From Lachnospiraceae bacterium Zagget3 (lineage in GTDB: Bacteria > Bacillota_A > Clostridia > Lachnospirales > Lachnospiraceae): DNA of 64,000 nt. Made by a program: the position numbers and the translations under genes. Shown in pieces: positions 48,953 to 57,736 of the stretch (positions within the stretch are counted from its first letter, which is position 1; each line of letters starts with the position of its first letter). The DNA is taken from NCBI GenBank assembly GCA_001941025.1, contig MSHE01000032.1, positions 385,044-449,043 on the forward strand. Direction: 5' to 3'. The notes beneath the pieces were generated by a model that worked only from the letters and a program-made list of their open reading frames with translations, made no database searches and was not told the DNA's origin.

Positions 48953-48981
48953 ATCGTACCATATCCTTCTTGCTTTTTCAA
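48953..48981 (-). promoter_or_regulatory. promoter of the tRNA-Glu cluster
   Basis: Minus strand TTGAAA (48976-48981), 17-bp spacer, TACGAT (48953-48958), divergent from the ferritin promoter 20 bp away. Confidence 0.78.
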
Positions 48982-48999
48982 GACATTTTCAAAATTCCC

Positions 49000-49028
49000 T
49001 TTACTATTTATGTCCAAAATGCTACACT
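49000..49028 (+). promoter_or_regulatory. promoter of the ferritin gene
   Basis: Plus strand TTTACT (49000-49005), 17-bp spacer, TACACT (49023-49028). The leader is about 45 bases. Confidence 0.65.
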
Positions 49029-49078
49029 GGAAAAGCAGGAAAAAACACTATATTTCACTCAATTACAGGAGGTTTGAC

Positions 49079-49597
49079 ATGGATAGGACAGTAGCCAGAT
49101 TAATCAACGACCAGATCACGAAAGAATTCTATTCCGCCTATCTGTACCTGGACATCGCGAACTACTACTCGGCCAAAGGCCTGGACGGGTTCGCCAACTG
49201 GTACATCATTCAGGCGAAAGAGGAAGAGGATCACGCAATGCTCTTCTATCAATATATGCACAACTGCGGAGAAACCGTCACTCTCAAAGCCATCGCGAAA
49301 CCGGACAAGAAATTCACCACCGACCCGATGAGCCCGCTGAAAGTCGGACTGGAGCATGAGCGGTATGTCACATCCCTCATCAACAAGATCTACGCCGCGG
49401 CGGACAAGGTCAACGACTACCAGACGATGGGAGTCCTCGACTGGTTCGTCAAAGAACAGGGGGAGGAGGAGAAAAACGCCTCCGACCTGATCTCTAAGAT
49501 GAAACAGTTCGGAGGCGAAGCTTCCGGTCTGTATCTGTTAAACAAGGAGCTCGGCTCCCGCAGCTACTCCGCGCCGTCACTGGATCTCGACGACTGA
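49079..49597 (+). CDS. ftnA: ferritin
   Basis: 172 residues, four-helix iron storage protein forming a 24-mer shell. Ferroxidase residues are in place: Glu in DQITKEFYSAYLYLDIA, ExxH in AKEEEDHAMLFYQYM (about residue 50), and Glu/Gln in DWFVKEQGEEEKNASDLI. ATG 49079 follows AGGAGG; the frame is open upstream but overlaps the promoter. It has its own promoter and terminator. Stores iron and limits Fenton chemistry. Confidence 0.96.
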   Translation: MDRTVARLINDQITKEFYSAYLYLDIANYYSAKGLDGFANWYIIQAKEEEDHAMLFYQYMHNCGETVTLKAIAKPDKKFTTDPMSPLKVGLEHERYVTSLINKIYAAADKVNDYQTMGVLDWFVKEQGEEEKNASDLISKMKQFGGEASGLYLLNKELGSRSYSAPSLDLDD

Positions 49598-49630
49598 ACC
49601 CGCAGGGAAAACAATCACTAGAAACACAAG

Positions 49631-49673
49631 ACGGAACTGTCGCACCAAGTGGTTCACGCGCAGTTCCGTTTTT
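49631..49673 (+). terminator. terminator after ferritin
   Basis: CGGAACTG and CAGTTCCG arms followed by TTTTT. The 5'-nucleotidase start lies only 14 bp further, so its promoter must overlap or it depends on read-through. Confidence 0.8.
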
Positions 49674-49686
49674 ACGAGGTGTACTT

Positions 49687-51492
49687 ATGAAGAATAAAAT
49701 GGTAAAAAAAGGACTCGCAGCAATCGTATCTCTGACACTGGTCTTTTCCCTCACGGCCCTTGCGGGATGCGGCACGGAATCCGCGGACGGCGCATCGGAG
49801 CAGGCGGACGGCGGCGAAACGGAACAGGCGGACAGCGCGGAAACGGAACAAGCGGATATATCCGCGGAGGAAGCGAAACAGACGGATACCTCTGCGGAGG
49901 AAACGGCCGCGGCATCCGACGATATCATCGTACTCTTTACAAACGATGTCCACTGCGCGGTGGATGACAACCTGGGCTATGAGGGACTGGCGGCCTATGA
50001 GAACCTGATGGAAGAAGAGACCGACTATGTGACGCTGGTGGACCTCGGCGACGCTGTACAGGGGGAGGCCCTCGCCGCTATCTCCGAAGGGGAGTATGTC
50101 ATTGATGTCATGAACGCGGTCGGGTATGATCTGGCCGTGCTCGGAAATCACGAATTTGATTACGGAATCGACCAGCTGTCCCATCTGATCGATCAGGCAG
50201 ACGCGCGGTATCTGTCCTGCAACCTGACCGCTTCCGGGGAAGGGGAAAGCCTGGTAGAGCAGATCGAGCCGTATGAGATCCTCTCCTACGGGGATGTACA
50301 GGTCGCCTATATCGGCGTGAGCACGCCGGAGACCATGTCCCGGACCGCACAGTCCATGTTTCAGGATGAGGACGGGAATTTTATCTACGATTTTGGCGGA
50401 TCGGACAGTGAGCAGTTCTATGAAACGGTACAGGGATATGTGGATGAATGCCGGTCGGAAGGCGCGGACTATGTGATCCTGCTGACCCATCTCGGCGTGT
50501 TGGACTCCTCGTCTCCCTACACCTCGACGGAGCTGATCGCGGCGACGACCGGCGTGGACGCGGTGCTGGACGGGCATTCGCATACCGTCATTCCGTCCGC
50601 CGTGATCGCAAACGCGGACGGAGACCCGGTGGTACTTTCCTCCACCGGAACGGAGCTAGAAAATATAGGGAGGTTGACGATCACCGCGAGCGGGGATATC
50701 TCCTCCACGCTGATCTCCTATGTGGATTATGAGGATGAAGAGACCGCGTCGTACCTCGCGGATATCCAACAGGATTACGAGCAGATCCTCACCACGGTCG
50801 TGGGAGAAAGCGAGGTGCTGTTGACGATCGCTACGGATGACGGCATTCGGCTGGTGCGCAACCGGGAGACAAACACGGGAGACTTCTGCGCGGATGCCTA
50901 TCGGGCAGTCACCGGCGCGGATGTCGCGTTTGTGAACGGAGGAGGGATCCGCGACGGGGTCGAACCGGGCGAGATCACCTATGAAGATCTGATCAATATA
51001 AGCCCCTTTGGCAACGAACTTTGTCTGGTGGAGGCAACGGGGCAGCAGATTCTGGACGCGCTGGAAATGTCCTACCGCTATGTGGAGGCGGAGCAGAATG
51101 AAGGGGGCGTGCCAATCGGAGAGACCGGCGCTTTCCTGCAGGTATCGGGTCTGCGTCTTACCATCGATACCTCCATCGAATCCTCTGTCGTGACAGATGA
51201 AAATGGCATGTTTGAGTCGGTGGACGGCGAATACCGCGTAAAAGATGTGCAGGTCGAGCAGGAAGACGGAAGCTTTGTCCCGCTGGATCCGGAGGAGACC
51301 TATACCGCCGCGTCTCACAGCTACATTATGCAGGACGGAGGCAGCGGAATAAACATGTTCCTGGAGGATGAATTCTTAATCGACGACAGCATCAGCGATT
51401 ATCAGGTGCTGATCGAATACATGGAAGATACGTTGGGAGGCGTGATCGGAGAAGAGTACGAGAACGTACAGGATCGCATCACGGTGCAGTAG
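49687..51492 (+). CDS. 5'-nucleotidase/metallophosphatase lipoprotein
   Basis: 601 residues, secreted and lipid-anchored (signal peptide, lipobox LTALAGC, residues 22-28). An acidic linker with EQAD/ETEQAD repeats covers residues 30-75. The metallophosphatase domain shows FTNDVHCAVDD, VDLGDAVQGE, LGNHEFDYGID, LLTHLGVLD and DGHSHT (two-metal site). The C-terminal 5'-nucleotidase domain has VNGGGIRDGVEPGEITYED and NISPFGNEL. Releases phosphate and nucleosides from extracellular nucleotides. GAGGTG precedes ATG 49687. Full length. Confidence 0.93.
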   Translation: MKNKMVKKGLAAIVSLTLVFSLTALAGCGTESADGASEQADGGETEQADSAETEQADISAEEAKQTDTSAEETAAASDDIIVLFTNDVHCAVDDNLGYEGLAAYENLMEEETDYVTLVDLGDAVQGEALAAISEGEYVIDVMNAVGYDLAVLGNHEFDYGIDQLSHLIDQADARYLSCNLTASGEGESLVEQIEPYEILSYGDVQVAYIGVSTPETMSRTAQSMFQDEDGNFIYDFGGSDSEQFYETVQGYVDECRSEGADYVILLTHLGVLDSSSPYTSTELIAATTGVDAVLDGHSHTVIPSAVIANADGDPVVLSSTGTELENIGRLTITASGDISSTLISYVDYEDEETASYLADIQQDYEQILTTVVGESEVLLTIATDDGIRLVRNRETNTGDFCADAYRAVTGADVAFVNGGGIRDGVEPGEITYEDLINISPFGNELCLVEATGQQILDALEMSYRYVEAEQNEGGVPIGETGAFLQVSGLRLTIDTSIESSVVTDENGMFESVDGEYRVKDVQVEQEDGSFVPLDPEETYTAASHSYIMQDGGSGINMFLEDEFLIDDSISDYQVLIEYMEDTLGGVIGEEYENVQDRITVQ

Positions 51493-51676
51493 AGAGGTCG
51501 GAACCACTTTCCAGCATCGCAAGGAACTCCTCTGTCGGTACGGTCCAGACCACTTCGACTTCTCCGTCTTCGTCCCAGGTTACCATATCGGAATCCGGCG
51601 TGATCTCCACGAGCGGAAGGATCTCGCTGTCCTCCGCAAGCGCGGCAACCAGAATGATACCGATTACTCTTCGCAT
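51479..51676 (-). CDS. 65-residue small protein overlapping the end of the MATE gene
   Basis: ATG 51676 is preceded by AGGAGG with good spacing, and the first 13 bases overlap the last codons of the MATE gene in another frame, so translation may be coupled. Product starts MRRVIGIILVAALAEDSEIL (a short hydrophobic stretch, perhaps a weak signal) and continues into an acidic, Trp-containing tail (MVTWDEDGEVEVVWTVP). Its 3' end overlaps the convergent 5'-nucleotidase by 14 bp. I do not recognise it. The ribosome site could be an accident of the MATE C-terminal Arg-Glu-Glu-Glu codons. Confidence 0.5.
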   Translation of the reverse strand: MRRVIGIILVAALAEDSEILPLVEITPDSDMVTWDEDGEVEVVWTVPTEEFLAMLESGSDLSTAP

Positions 51677-53073
51677 AATTTTTCCTCCTCTCGCCGCCGC
51701 AGATCCCGAAATTCCTGCGTCAGCATGATGATGCACACGATCACCGCCAGCGCGTCCGCGACCGGCCCGACGTACATGACGCCGTCAATCCCCCAGATCG
51801 CGGGAAAGATCAGCAGCAGCGGCAGGAAAAAGATGATCTGACGCGTGAGTGACAGGATGGTCCCACGCACCGGCTTTCCGATGGCCGTAAAGAGTGTGGA
51901 CGCCATCTGCGGCAGGAAGTTGCAAAAGGCCAGCATCAGGTAGATCCGAAAATACTGGATGGCAAACTGATAGTATACCTCCGAAGAGCCCTCTCCGAAG
52001 AGCGAGATGATCTGCCGCGGGAAGAGCTGATACAACAGGAAGGTCACCACCCCGATGATGAGCCCGACCGTGATCGCGCGCCGAAACGCGCCGCGCACGC
52101 GCTCGTACTGCTTCGCCCCGTAGTTGAAGCTCGCGATCGGCTGCACGCCCTGGCCGATGCCGCCAAGAATGGACAGGAACACCTGACTGACCTTCGTGAT
52201 GATCCCGACCACGGCAATCGGAATGGATTCGCCGTAGATAGACATCCCGCCGTAATGCTTCAAGGTATTGTTCATCGTGATCTGCACCACCATCGTGGCC
52301 AGCTGGTTCAAGCACGGCGCCATTCCCAGCCGCGCCGCCGTGCCCACATATTTTCGCCTCGGGATCAGATGTTGGAGCGTGAGCTTTGCCGTTTTTCCGT
52401 GGGACATATAACAGATCCCTACCACGGCCGCCACCACCTGGCCGATCACCGTGGCCGTCGCCGCGCCGCGGATGCCCCATCCCAGCGCGACCACAAAGAT
52501 GGCGTCCAGTCCCACGTTGACGATCGCGCCGGAGAGAATGGTGATCATGCTGGCGCGCGGCCGACCGTCCGCGCGGATCAGGTGTCCGGCGCCGGCCTCC
52601 AGGATCTGGAACGGGAACCCGATGGCTGTGATGCCCACATAGGCCTGCGCATAGGGAAGCACTTCATCGGGAGACCCGAACACGCGCAGCAGCGGAGTCA
52701 AAAACAGCAGAGTGATCACCATGATCACGACCCCGCACACGACAAGCATGATCGCGGAATTGCCCATAAAATAGGGCGCCTCCTCTTTCTCCCCTCTGCC
52801 CATCGCGAGATTGAACGCGGCGGCACCGCCAATGCCGAACATCAGGCCCAACGCCATGCACAGGATGACCAGCGGGAACGCGATGTTCGTGGCCGCGTTG
52901 CCCAGCTCCCCGACAAAATTCCCGATAAAGACCTGATCGACAATATTGTACAGCGAATTCACCACCAGCGCAATGATGCTGGGGATGGAAAACTGCACAA
53001 GCAACCTGCCGACCGGCTCGGTGCCGAGCGGATTTTCCTTTTTCACTTCTGCCTGTTCCACGTTCTCCGACAT
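51664..53073 (-). CDS. MATE-family efflux transporter
   Basis: 469 residues with 12 predicted membrane helices in two six-helix halves. Opens with VGRLLVQFSIPSIIALVVNS, a typical MATE first helix; FGIGGAAAFNLAMGRGE and GIGQGVQPIASFNYGAKQYE are the matching loops of each half. Exports drugs or metabolites using Na+ or H+. AGAGGG precedes ATG 53073. It follows the HXXEE gene by 56 bp and is divergent from a TetR regulator, the common layout of a regulated drug exporter. Substrate unknown. Confidence 0.94.
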   Translation of the reverse strand: MSENVEQAEVKKENPLGTEPVGRLLVQFSIPSIIALVVNSLYNIVDQVFIGNFVGELGNAATNIAFPLVILCMALGLMFGIGGAAAFNLAMGRGEKEEAPYFMGNSAIMLVVCGVVIMVITLLFLTPLLRVFGSPDEVLPYAQAYVGITAIGFPFQILEAGAGHLIRADGRPRASMITILSGAIVNVGLDAIFVVALGWGIRGAATATVIGQVVAAVVGICYMSHGKTAKLTLQHLIPRRKYVGTAARLGMAPCLNQLATMVVQITMNNTLKHYGGMSIYGESIPIAVVGIITKVSQVFLSILGGIGQGVQPIASFNYGAKQYERVRGAFRRAITVGLIIGVVTFLLYQLFPRQIISLFGEGSSEVYYQFAIQYFRIYLMLAFCNFLPQMASTLFTAIGKPVRGTILSLTRQIIFFLPLLLIFPAIWGIDGVMYVGPVADALAVIVCIIMLTQEFRDLRRREEEKLCEE

Positions 53074-53129
53074 ACGCGAACCCTCTGTTCTCTCAAAGCC
53101 CTTCCCCGCCGGGAAAGCAAATTGCTCCG

Positions 53130-53798
53130 TTACGCTTCCCGCTCGTATTTCTCAAAATATCCCTTGTCATCAAAGGCAAACCGTTTGCTTTTTACCCGCA
53201 GGGAGACGGCAAACGGGAGTAAGATCAGGGCTACGGCAATGCCGATCATGATCCCGATCCCGCCGACGATCTGTCCGGCCGTGCAGGGGTTGTCCACCAG
53301 CCACTTGATGCCCGCTATGCTCAGCGGGATCAGCAGGCACCAGCAGGTGGCAAGGCCCGGCCCATAGGGCGTCTTCTTTCCCTTCTCCCGATAGCGCCGG
53401 AACATCATAATGCCGTGTCTGGTATGATTCAATGTCTCCGCGAGGCCAAACACCACCACGAGCGTGACGGCGCTCGGCGCGATCCTCCACCCGAAAAACG
53501 TCAGCAGAATGAGCACGATCTCGGCCCCGAGATTGGTGATCATATTGGTGCACTCGTTTTGCGGATAGGCCATCGGCTCCTTCGAGCCGAAGCTGACATT
53601 GTTCATGAAGTAAAATCCGCCGGGAAACGAATTTTCCTCAAAAACATGCGCCGGCACGAAAATGGCCAGGATACAGACCAGTTTTTGCGACAGATCCCAG
53701 GATCCCCATGTCCAGATCAGCGTACAGGCCATCGCCACGCCCAGAAAATAGACCAGATACAGCCAGGTGCGGTCACACCACTTTTTCAACAGATTCAT
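53130..53798 (-). CDS. HXXEE-domain membrane protein
   Basis: 222 residues. Carries the HxxEE motif (FVPAHVFEENSFPGGFYF, about residue 50), plus a conserved NHTRHGIMM His cluster around residue 126. Five to six hydrophobic segments. The family has no assigned function; the conserved His/Glu in membranes suggest a metal-dependent site. GGAGG precedes ATG 53798. Between MATE and the divergent TetR gene, so likely under the same control. Confidence 0.8.
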   Translation of the reverse strand: MNLLKKWCDRTWLYLVYFLGVAMACTLIWTWGSWDLSQKLVCILAIFVPAHVFEENSFPGGFYFMNNVSFGSKEPMAYPQNECTNMITNLGAEIVLILLTFFGWRIAPSAVTLVVVFGLAETLNHTRHGIMMFRRYREKGKKTPYGPGLATCWCLLIPLSIAGIKWLVDNPCTAGQIVGGIGIMIGIAVALILLPFAVSLRVKSKRFAFDDKGYFEKYEREA

Positions 53799-53844
53799 GA
53801 TCCTCCATCCTTTTTCTCACGTTCACGTGCGTTTGTGCGTTTAT

Positions 53845-53874
53845 GAACAAAAAAATAATAATTGACATTTGTTC
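53845..53874. promoter_or_regulatory. inverted repeat and promoter of the TetR gene
   Basis: GAACAAA (53845-53851) and TTTGTTC (53868-53874) are separated by 16 bp and bracket the -35 TTGACA (53862-53867) of the TetR gene; TTTACT at 53885-53890 is the -10 after 17 bp. Candidate TetR operator for both divergent transcripts. Confidence 0.55.
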
Positions 53875-53911
53875 CGTTTTATATTTTACTATAACAAGGA
53901 GAAAATGCAAG

Positions 53912-54484
53912 ATGAATAAAAATCTGGATCTGCGCGTGCGAAAGACCTATGCCAGTCTGATGAACACGATGCTGGAGCTGTTAAAAGAAAAAGACTTTGA
54001 GGAGATCACGGTAAACGAGCTCTGCGAACGCGCGCTCGTCGGACGCGGCACCTTCTACAAACACTTTTCGGACAAATACGATTTCTTTTCGTTTGTCCTG
54101 CGCGAGATGCTGGACCATTATTTGCAGGAAGCGGAAGAAAAGACGAAAGAGGACGACCCCTGTTCCTACTATGTGGCCTTCTTTGAGGCGTTTATGCAGT
54201 TTATCGAAAAGAACAACGAGATGTTCGGACCGCCCTCCAGCAGCTCCATGATCTCCGTTCTGCTCTTTTCCACATCGGACACGATCTCGCAACGGCTCGA
54301 GGAGCACTTCAAAGCGGACGTGAAAGCGGGCCATCCCCTCGCGATCAGCCCGACCTCGGCAGCCCGGTTCTTAACCGGCGCGATGGCGCAGAGCGCCCGC
54401 TACCGCGTCGCGCACCCGGACGAGGCGAACAAGAAGAAGCTGATCAAGGATATGCGGGTGCTGATCGAAAAACTCTACGCGTAA
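53912..54484 (+). CDS. TetR/AcrR-family transcriptional regulator
   Basis: 190 residues. N-terminal TetR HTH: MNTMLELLKEKDFEEITVNE, then ERALVGRGTFYKHFSDKYDF, where the recognition helix motif GRGTFYKHF is classic. The remaining helices form the ligand-binding and dimer domain, not recognisable further. ATG 53912 has AAGGAG ten bases ahead. Divergent from the HXXEE-MATE pair, so it most likely represses them and itself until a ligand binds. Confidence 0.92.
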   Translation: MNKNLDLRVRKTYASLMNTMLELLKEKDFEEITVNELCERALVGRGTFYKHFSDKYDFFSFVLREMLDHYLQEAEEKTKEDDPCSYYVAFFEAFMQFIEKNNEMFGPPSSSSMISVLLFSTSDTISQRLEEHFKADVKAGHPLAISPTSAARFLTGAMAQSARYRVAHPDEANKKKLIKDMRVLIEKLYA

Positions 54485-54516
54485 AAGAATCCGGCAGGCA
54501 AAACTGTCGGATTCTT
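54485..54516. terminator. bidirectional terminator between TetR and guaD
   Basis: AAGAATCCGGCAG and CTGTCGGATTCTT arms (one mismatch) with a six-base loop and flanking A/T tracts. Confidence 0.82.
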
Positions 54517-54530
54517 CTTATTTAATCACT

Positions 54531-55802
54531 TTAAAAAGCGGATCTCCCCGCCACGTACTTCGCGATGATATTGGGGGGCTTGTCCAGATAGAGCATACTT
54601 TCCAGGCGTTCCTCGACGGACAGCATCTCCGGACGTCGGAATTTTTCGTCATCCAGGACCACGGCGTCCATCTCATATCCCGGATCAAAGCAGCCGACCT
54701 GTCCGAAAAACGCGCCGCCGCCCTTTGTCGCCAGATAAAACGCCTCCGCCGCGGAAAGCGGTTCGGCCGTTTCGTCCACGAGCCGCCGGTACAGTTTTGA
54801 TACCTGTATGGCCTGCCGCATGGCGCGAAAGAGAGAGATACTCGATCCGCCCGCGACATCGCTGCCGAGCCCCACGCGCATCCCGCGCTCGAGATAGGTC
54901 CGGATGGGCGCGATCCCGGAGGAGAGGTTCATGTTGGACTCCGGACAGTGCGCGAGGAACACGCCGCGCGCGGCCATCCGCTCGATCTCCCGCTCTTCCA
55001 GCCACACTCCGTGCGCCATGACCGTGGGGTTCTCCCCGCCAAAGAGACCGAAGTGCTCATAGACATCCCCATAATCCACAGACCAGGGGCACAGCTCCCT
55101 GACCCAGGCGATCTCGTCCCGGTTCTCCGACAGATGCGACTGCACCGGCAGGCCTTCGCTGCGCACGATCCTGCCCAGGCCGGACAGGAGGTCCTCGCTG
55201 CAGCTTGGCACAAAGCGCGGTGTCGCGATCGGGCGGGTGCGGGTATACTTTCCGCGAATCTCCTCCAGCCAACGCACGACCGCATCAAGCGCTTCCGTTG
55301 TATTCTCACAAAGCGCGTCCGGGCAGTTCCGGTCCATGCTGACCTTTCCGACATAAGTCACGAGGCCGCTCTCCTCGAGCCGGTCCATCAGGATCTCCGT
55401 CGCCTCCCGGTGGACCGTCGCAAAGACGCAGGCCCGCGTGGTGGCACTTTTCTTTAAATCGCCCGCAAAGAGCCGATATGCCGCCTCGGCGTATTCCCGA
55501 TCGGCATACTTCGCCTCCTCCGGAAACGCCCGCTTATCCAGCCATTCCAGCAGTTCCAGATCCATCCCCAGCCCGCGAAACGCGTACTGCGGCGCGTGCA
55601 GGTGTAAGTCCACGAAACCCGGGATGATCAGCCGGTCTCCGAAGTCCCGCACTTCCACGCCCTCATATTCCCCGGGGAGATTCGAAAACACGTCGGTCAC
55701 GCGTCCGTTCTCGCAGACGAGAAAGGCCTTCTCCCGGATCCGAAACGCGCCGGGATCCGGCGTGTCGCACAGATGTCCTTTTAAGATCAACACGTTTTCC
55801 AT
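54531..55802 (-). CDS. guaD: guanine deaminase
   Basis: 423 residues, amidohydrolase converting guanine to xanthine and ammonia. Zinc motif PGFVDLHLHAPQYAFRG (about residue 62) is diagnostic of GuaD; further ligands in VQSHLSENRDE, MAHGVWLEERE, FLAHCPESNMNLSSG and GLGSDVAGGSS. Start uncertain: ATG 55802 fits relatives; a TTG four codons upstream is possible. Neither has a strong site. A GC hairpin lies immediately upstream. Encoded after accDA on the same strand but unrelated in function. Confidence 0.93.
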   Translation of the reverse strand: MENVLILKGHLCDTPDPGAFRIREKAFLVCENGRVTDVFSNLPGEYEGVEVRDFGDRLIIPGFVDLHLHAPQYAFRGLGMDLELLEWLDKRAFPEEAKYADREYAEAAYRLFAGDLKKSATTRACVFATVHREATEILMDRLEESGLVTYVGKVSMDRNCPDALCENTTEALDAVVRWLEEIRGKYTRTRPIATPRFVPSCSEDLLSGLGRIVRSEGLPVQSHLSENRDEIAWVRELCPWSVDYGDVYEHFGLFGGENPTVMAHGVWLEEREIERMAARGVFLAHCPESNMNLSSGIAPIRTYLERGMRVGLGSDVAGGSSISLFRAMRQAIQVSKLYRRLVDETAEPLSAAEAFYLATKGGGAFFGQVGCFDPGYEMDAVVLDDEKFRRPEMLSVEERLESMLYLDKPPNIIAKYVAGRSAF

Positions 55803-55816
55803 AAAATACGCCAACC

Positions 55817-55836
55817 GCCCGGAACACGGCCCGGGC
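55817..55836 (-). promoter_or_regulatory. hairpin between accDA and guaD
   Basis: GCCCGG and CCGGGC arms, eight-base loop, 18 bp after the accDA stop and 14 bp before the guaD start. It lacks a clean T-tract, so it is a weak terminator or a leader hairpin near the guaD ribosome site. Confidence 0.4.
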
Positions 55837-55854
55837 AGTCCTTTCTTCCTTATC

Positions 55855-57699
55855 TTAAAACTTCCGGAATCGTTCGTAGCGCTGCACTTCCAGCTCTTCC
55901 GCCGTCATCGGCGCGCACTCTTCAAAGAACTCCCCCATGTAACCGGCAATGTCATCCCGGATCCGCTCCAGATTCTCCCGTTTGGCCGGCACATCCTCGA
56001 AAATGATCCGGTCGACAAACCCCAGCTCATAGAGCTCTCCGGCTGTCATCTTCATGTGTTTTGCCGCCTCGTTCGCCTTTTCGGAATCCTTCCACAGGAT
56101 CGAGGCAAAGCCCTCGGGCGAGATGATCGAATACGTCGACTTTTCCATCATCCACACCTCGTTGGCTACGGCAAGCGCCAGCGCGCCGCCGCTGCCGCCC
56201 TGCCCGATGATGATCGAGAGTACCGGCACGGCCAGGTCCGACATCTCAAAGAGGTTGCGGGCGATGGCTTCGCCCTGCCCCCGCTCCTCGGCCTCCCTGC
56301 CCGGATACGCGCCGGGCGTATCGACAAAGCAGACGATCGGCCGGCCGAACTTCTCCGCCTCCCGCATCAGCCGCAGCGCTTTGCGGTAGCCCTCCGGAGA
56401 CGGCATCCCGAAATTGCGGCTTGTGCTCTCGTTGGCGTTTCTGCCGCGCTCCTCTCCGATCACCGTGACCGGCATGCCGCCAAACGAGGCAACCCCGCCG
56501 ATAATGGCCGGGTCGTCGCCATAGGCGCGGTCCCCGTGCATCTCTTCAAAATCCTCAAAGAGCGCGTCGATATAGTCCACGGAGGTCAGACGTCCGGATT
56601 TTCGCGACTCCCGCACAATGTTCCACGCGTCCGATTCCCCTTCGGCGATCCGCTCGCGTCCCCGCATGCGCGCGCTGGCCGAGAGCAGCGTACGGCGGAT
56701 GACGGAAGTCACCGTCCGCGGCGATTCGGCTTCCGGGGCATTGGCTCCCGCGGCATTCGCTTTCGCGGCATCGGCTTTCGCGGCGTGTCCATCCACCTTC
56801 GGGAGCGCAAACGATTCCGGATCCGTGATCCAGCTCTGCCAGTCGCAGCCCTCGCGGTGGAGCTTTAAGAGGGTCGTCAAAACCTTCGTCTGCTCCCAGC
56901 GCGGCACCACCTGGTCGACAAAGCCGTGCTCCAGCTGAAACTCCGCGCGCTGAAAGCCTTCCGGCAGTTTTTGCTGTATGGTCTGTTCGATGACACGCGG
57001 ACCCGCGAATCCGATCAGCGCCCCCGGTTCCGCCAGGATGATGTCCCCCAGCATGGCAAAGCTGGCCGTCACGCCGCCTGTCGTCGGGTTCGTCAAAAAG
57101 CTGATATAGAGCAGGCCCGCGTCGGAGTGCCGCTTTAAGGCCGCCGACGTCTTCGCCATCTGCATCAGGGATGACAAGCCCTCCTGCATCCGGGCACCGC
57201 CCGAAGCCGCGTAGAGTAAGACCGGCAGTTTTAAGCGCGTGGCGCACTCCACGGCATAGGTGATCTTTTCGCCCATGTTATGGCCCATGCTGCCGGACAG
57301 ATACCGGCTGTCACAGACCCCGATCACGACATCGTATCCGCCGATCTTGCCGCGGCCGGTCACGACGCCCTCGTTTAAATGCGTCTTTTCCCGCACTTCC
57401 TCCACTTTTTCTTCATAGCCGGGGAACGCGAGCGGGTCGGAGAACGGCATCTCCTTGTTCCACTCTTCAAACGTCTCCGGATCCAGGATCATGTTGATAC
57501 GCTGATAAGCATGCACGCGGAAATATCCGCCGCAATGCGGACAGATATAGTAATTGTCCCGGGCCTCGCTCGAACGGACCGACGCGCCGCACACCTTGCA
57601 TTCGCGTACCTGCTCCGGCTTTTTCTCTGCGCCCGCTGTGCTCTTGCCCGCGTTTTTTCCCTCGGTGGGTTTCTTTCTTTCCTCTGGTTCTTGTGGCAT
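55855..57699 (-). CDS. accDA: fused acetyl-CoA carboxylase carboxyltransferase (AccD-AccA)
   Basis: 614 residues, beta and alpha subunits in one chain. AccD half (1-300): zinc ribbon CKVCGASVRSSE...YICPHCGG (about residues 34-57), then FPGYEEKVEEVREKTHLNEG and YAASGGARMQEGLSSLMQM. An Ala-rich linker (about 305-335, AAKADAAKANAAGANA) joins the AccA half: ALFEDFEEMHGDRAYGDDPA, GRPIVCFVDTPGAYPGREAEERGQGEAIARN split over the active-site loop. Transfers CO2 from carboxybiotin to acetyl-CoA, making malonyl-CoA. GGAGTG precedes ATG 57699. Last gene of the fab operon. Confidence 0.94.
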   Translation of the reverse strand: MPQEPEERKKPTEGKNAGKSTAGAEKKPEQVRECKVCGASVRSSEARDNYYICPHCGGYFRVHAYQRINMILDPETFEEWNKEMPFSDPLAFPGYEEKVEEVREKTHLNEGVVTGRGKIGGYDVVIGVCDSRYLSGSMGHNMGEKITYAVECATRLKLPVLLYAASGGARMQEGLSSLMQMAKTSAALKRHSDAGLLYISFLTNPTTGGVTASFAMLGDIILAEPGALIGFAGPRVIEQTIQQKLPEGFQRAEFQLEHGFVDQVVPRWEQTKVLTTLLKLHREGCDWQSWITDPESFALPKVDGHAAKADAAKANAAGANAPEAESPRTVTSVIRRTLLSASARMRGRERIAEGESDAWNIVRESRKSGRLTSVDYIDALFEDFEEMHGDRAYGDDPAIIGGVASFGGMPVTVIGEERGRNANESTSRNFGMPSPEGYRKALRLMREAEKFGRPIVCFVDTPGAYPGREAEERGQGEAIARNLFEMSDLAVPVLSIIIGQGGSGGALALAVANEVWMMEKSTYSIISPEGFASILWKDSEKANEAAKHMKMTAGELYELGFVDRIIFEDVPAKRENLERIRDDIAGYMGEFFEECAPMTAEELEVQRYERFRKF

Positions 57700-57736
57700 C
57701 TCTTACACTCCGTTTTTTCAGATTCCGGGCAGCGCC

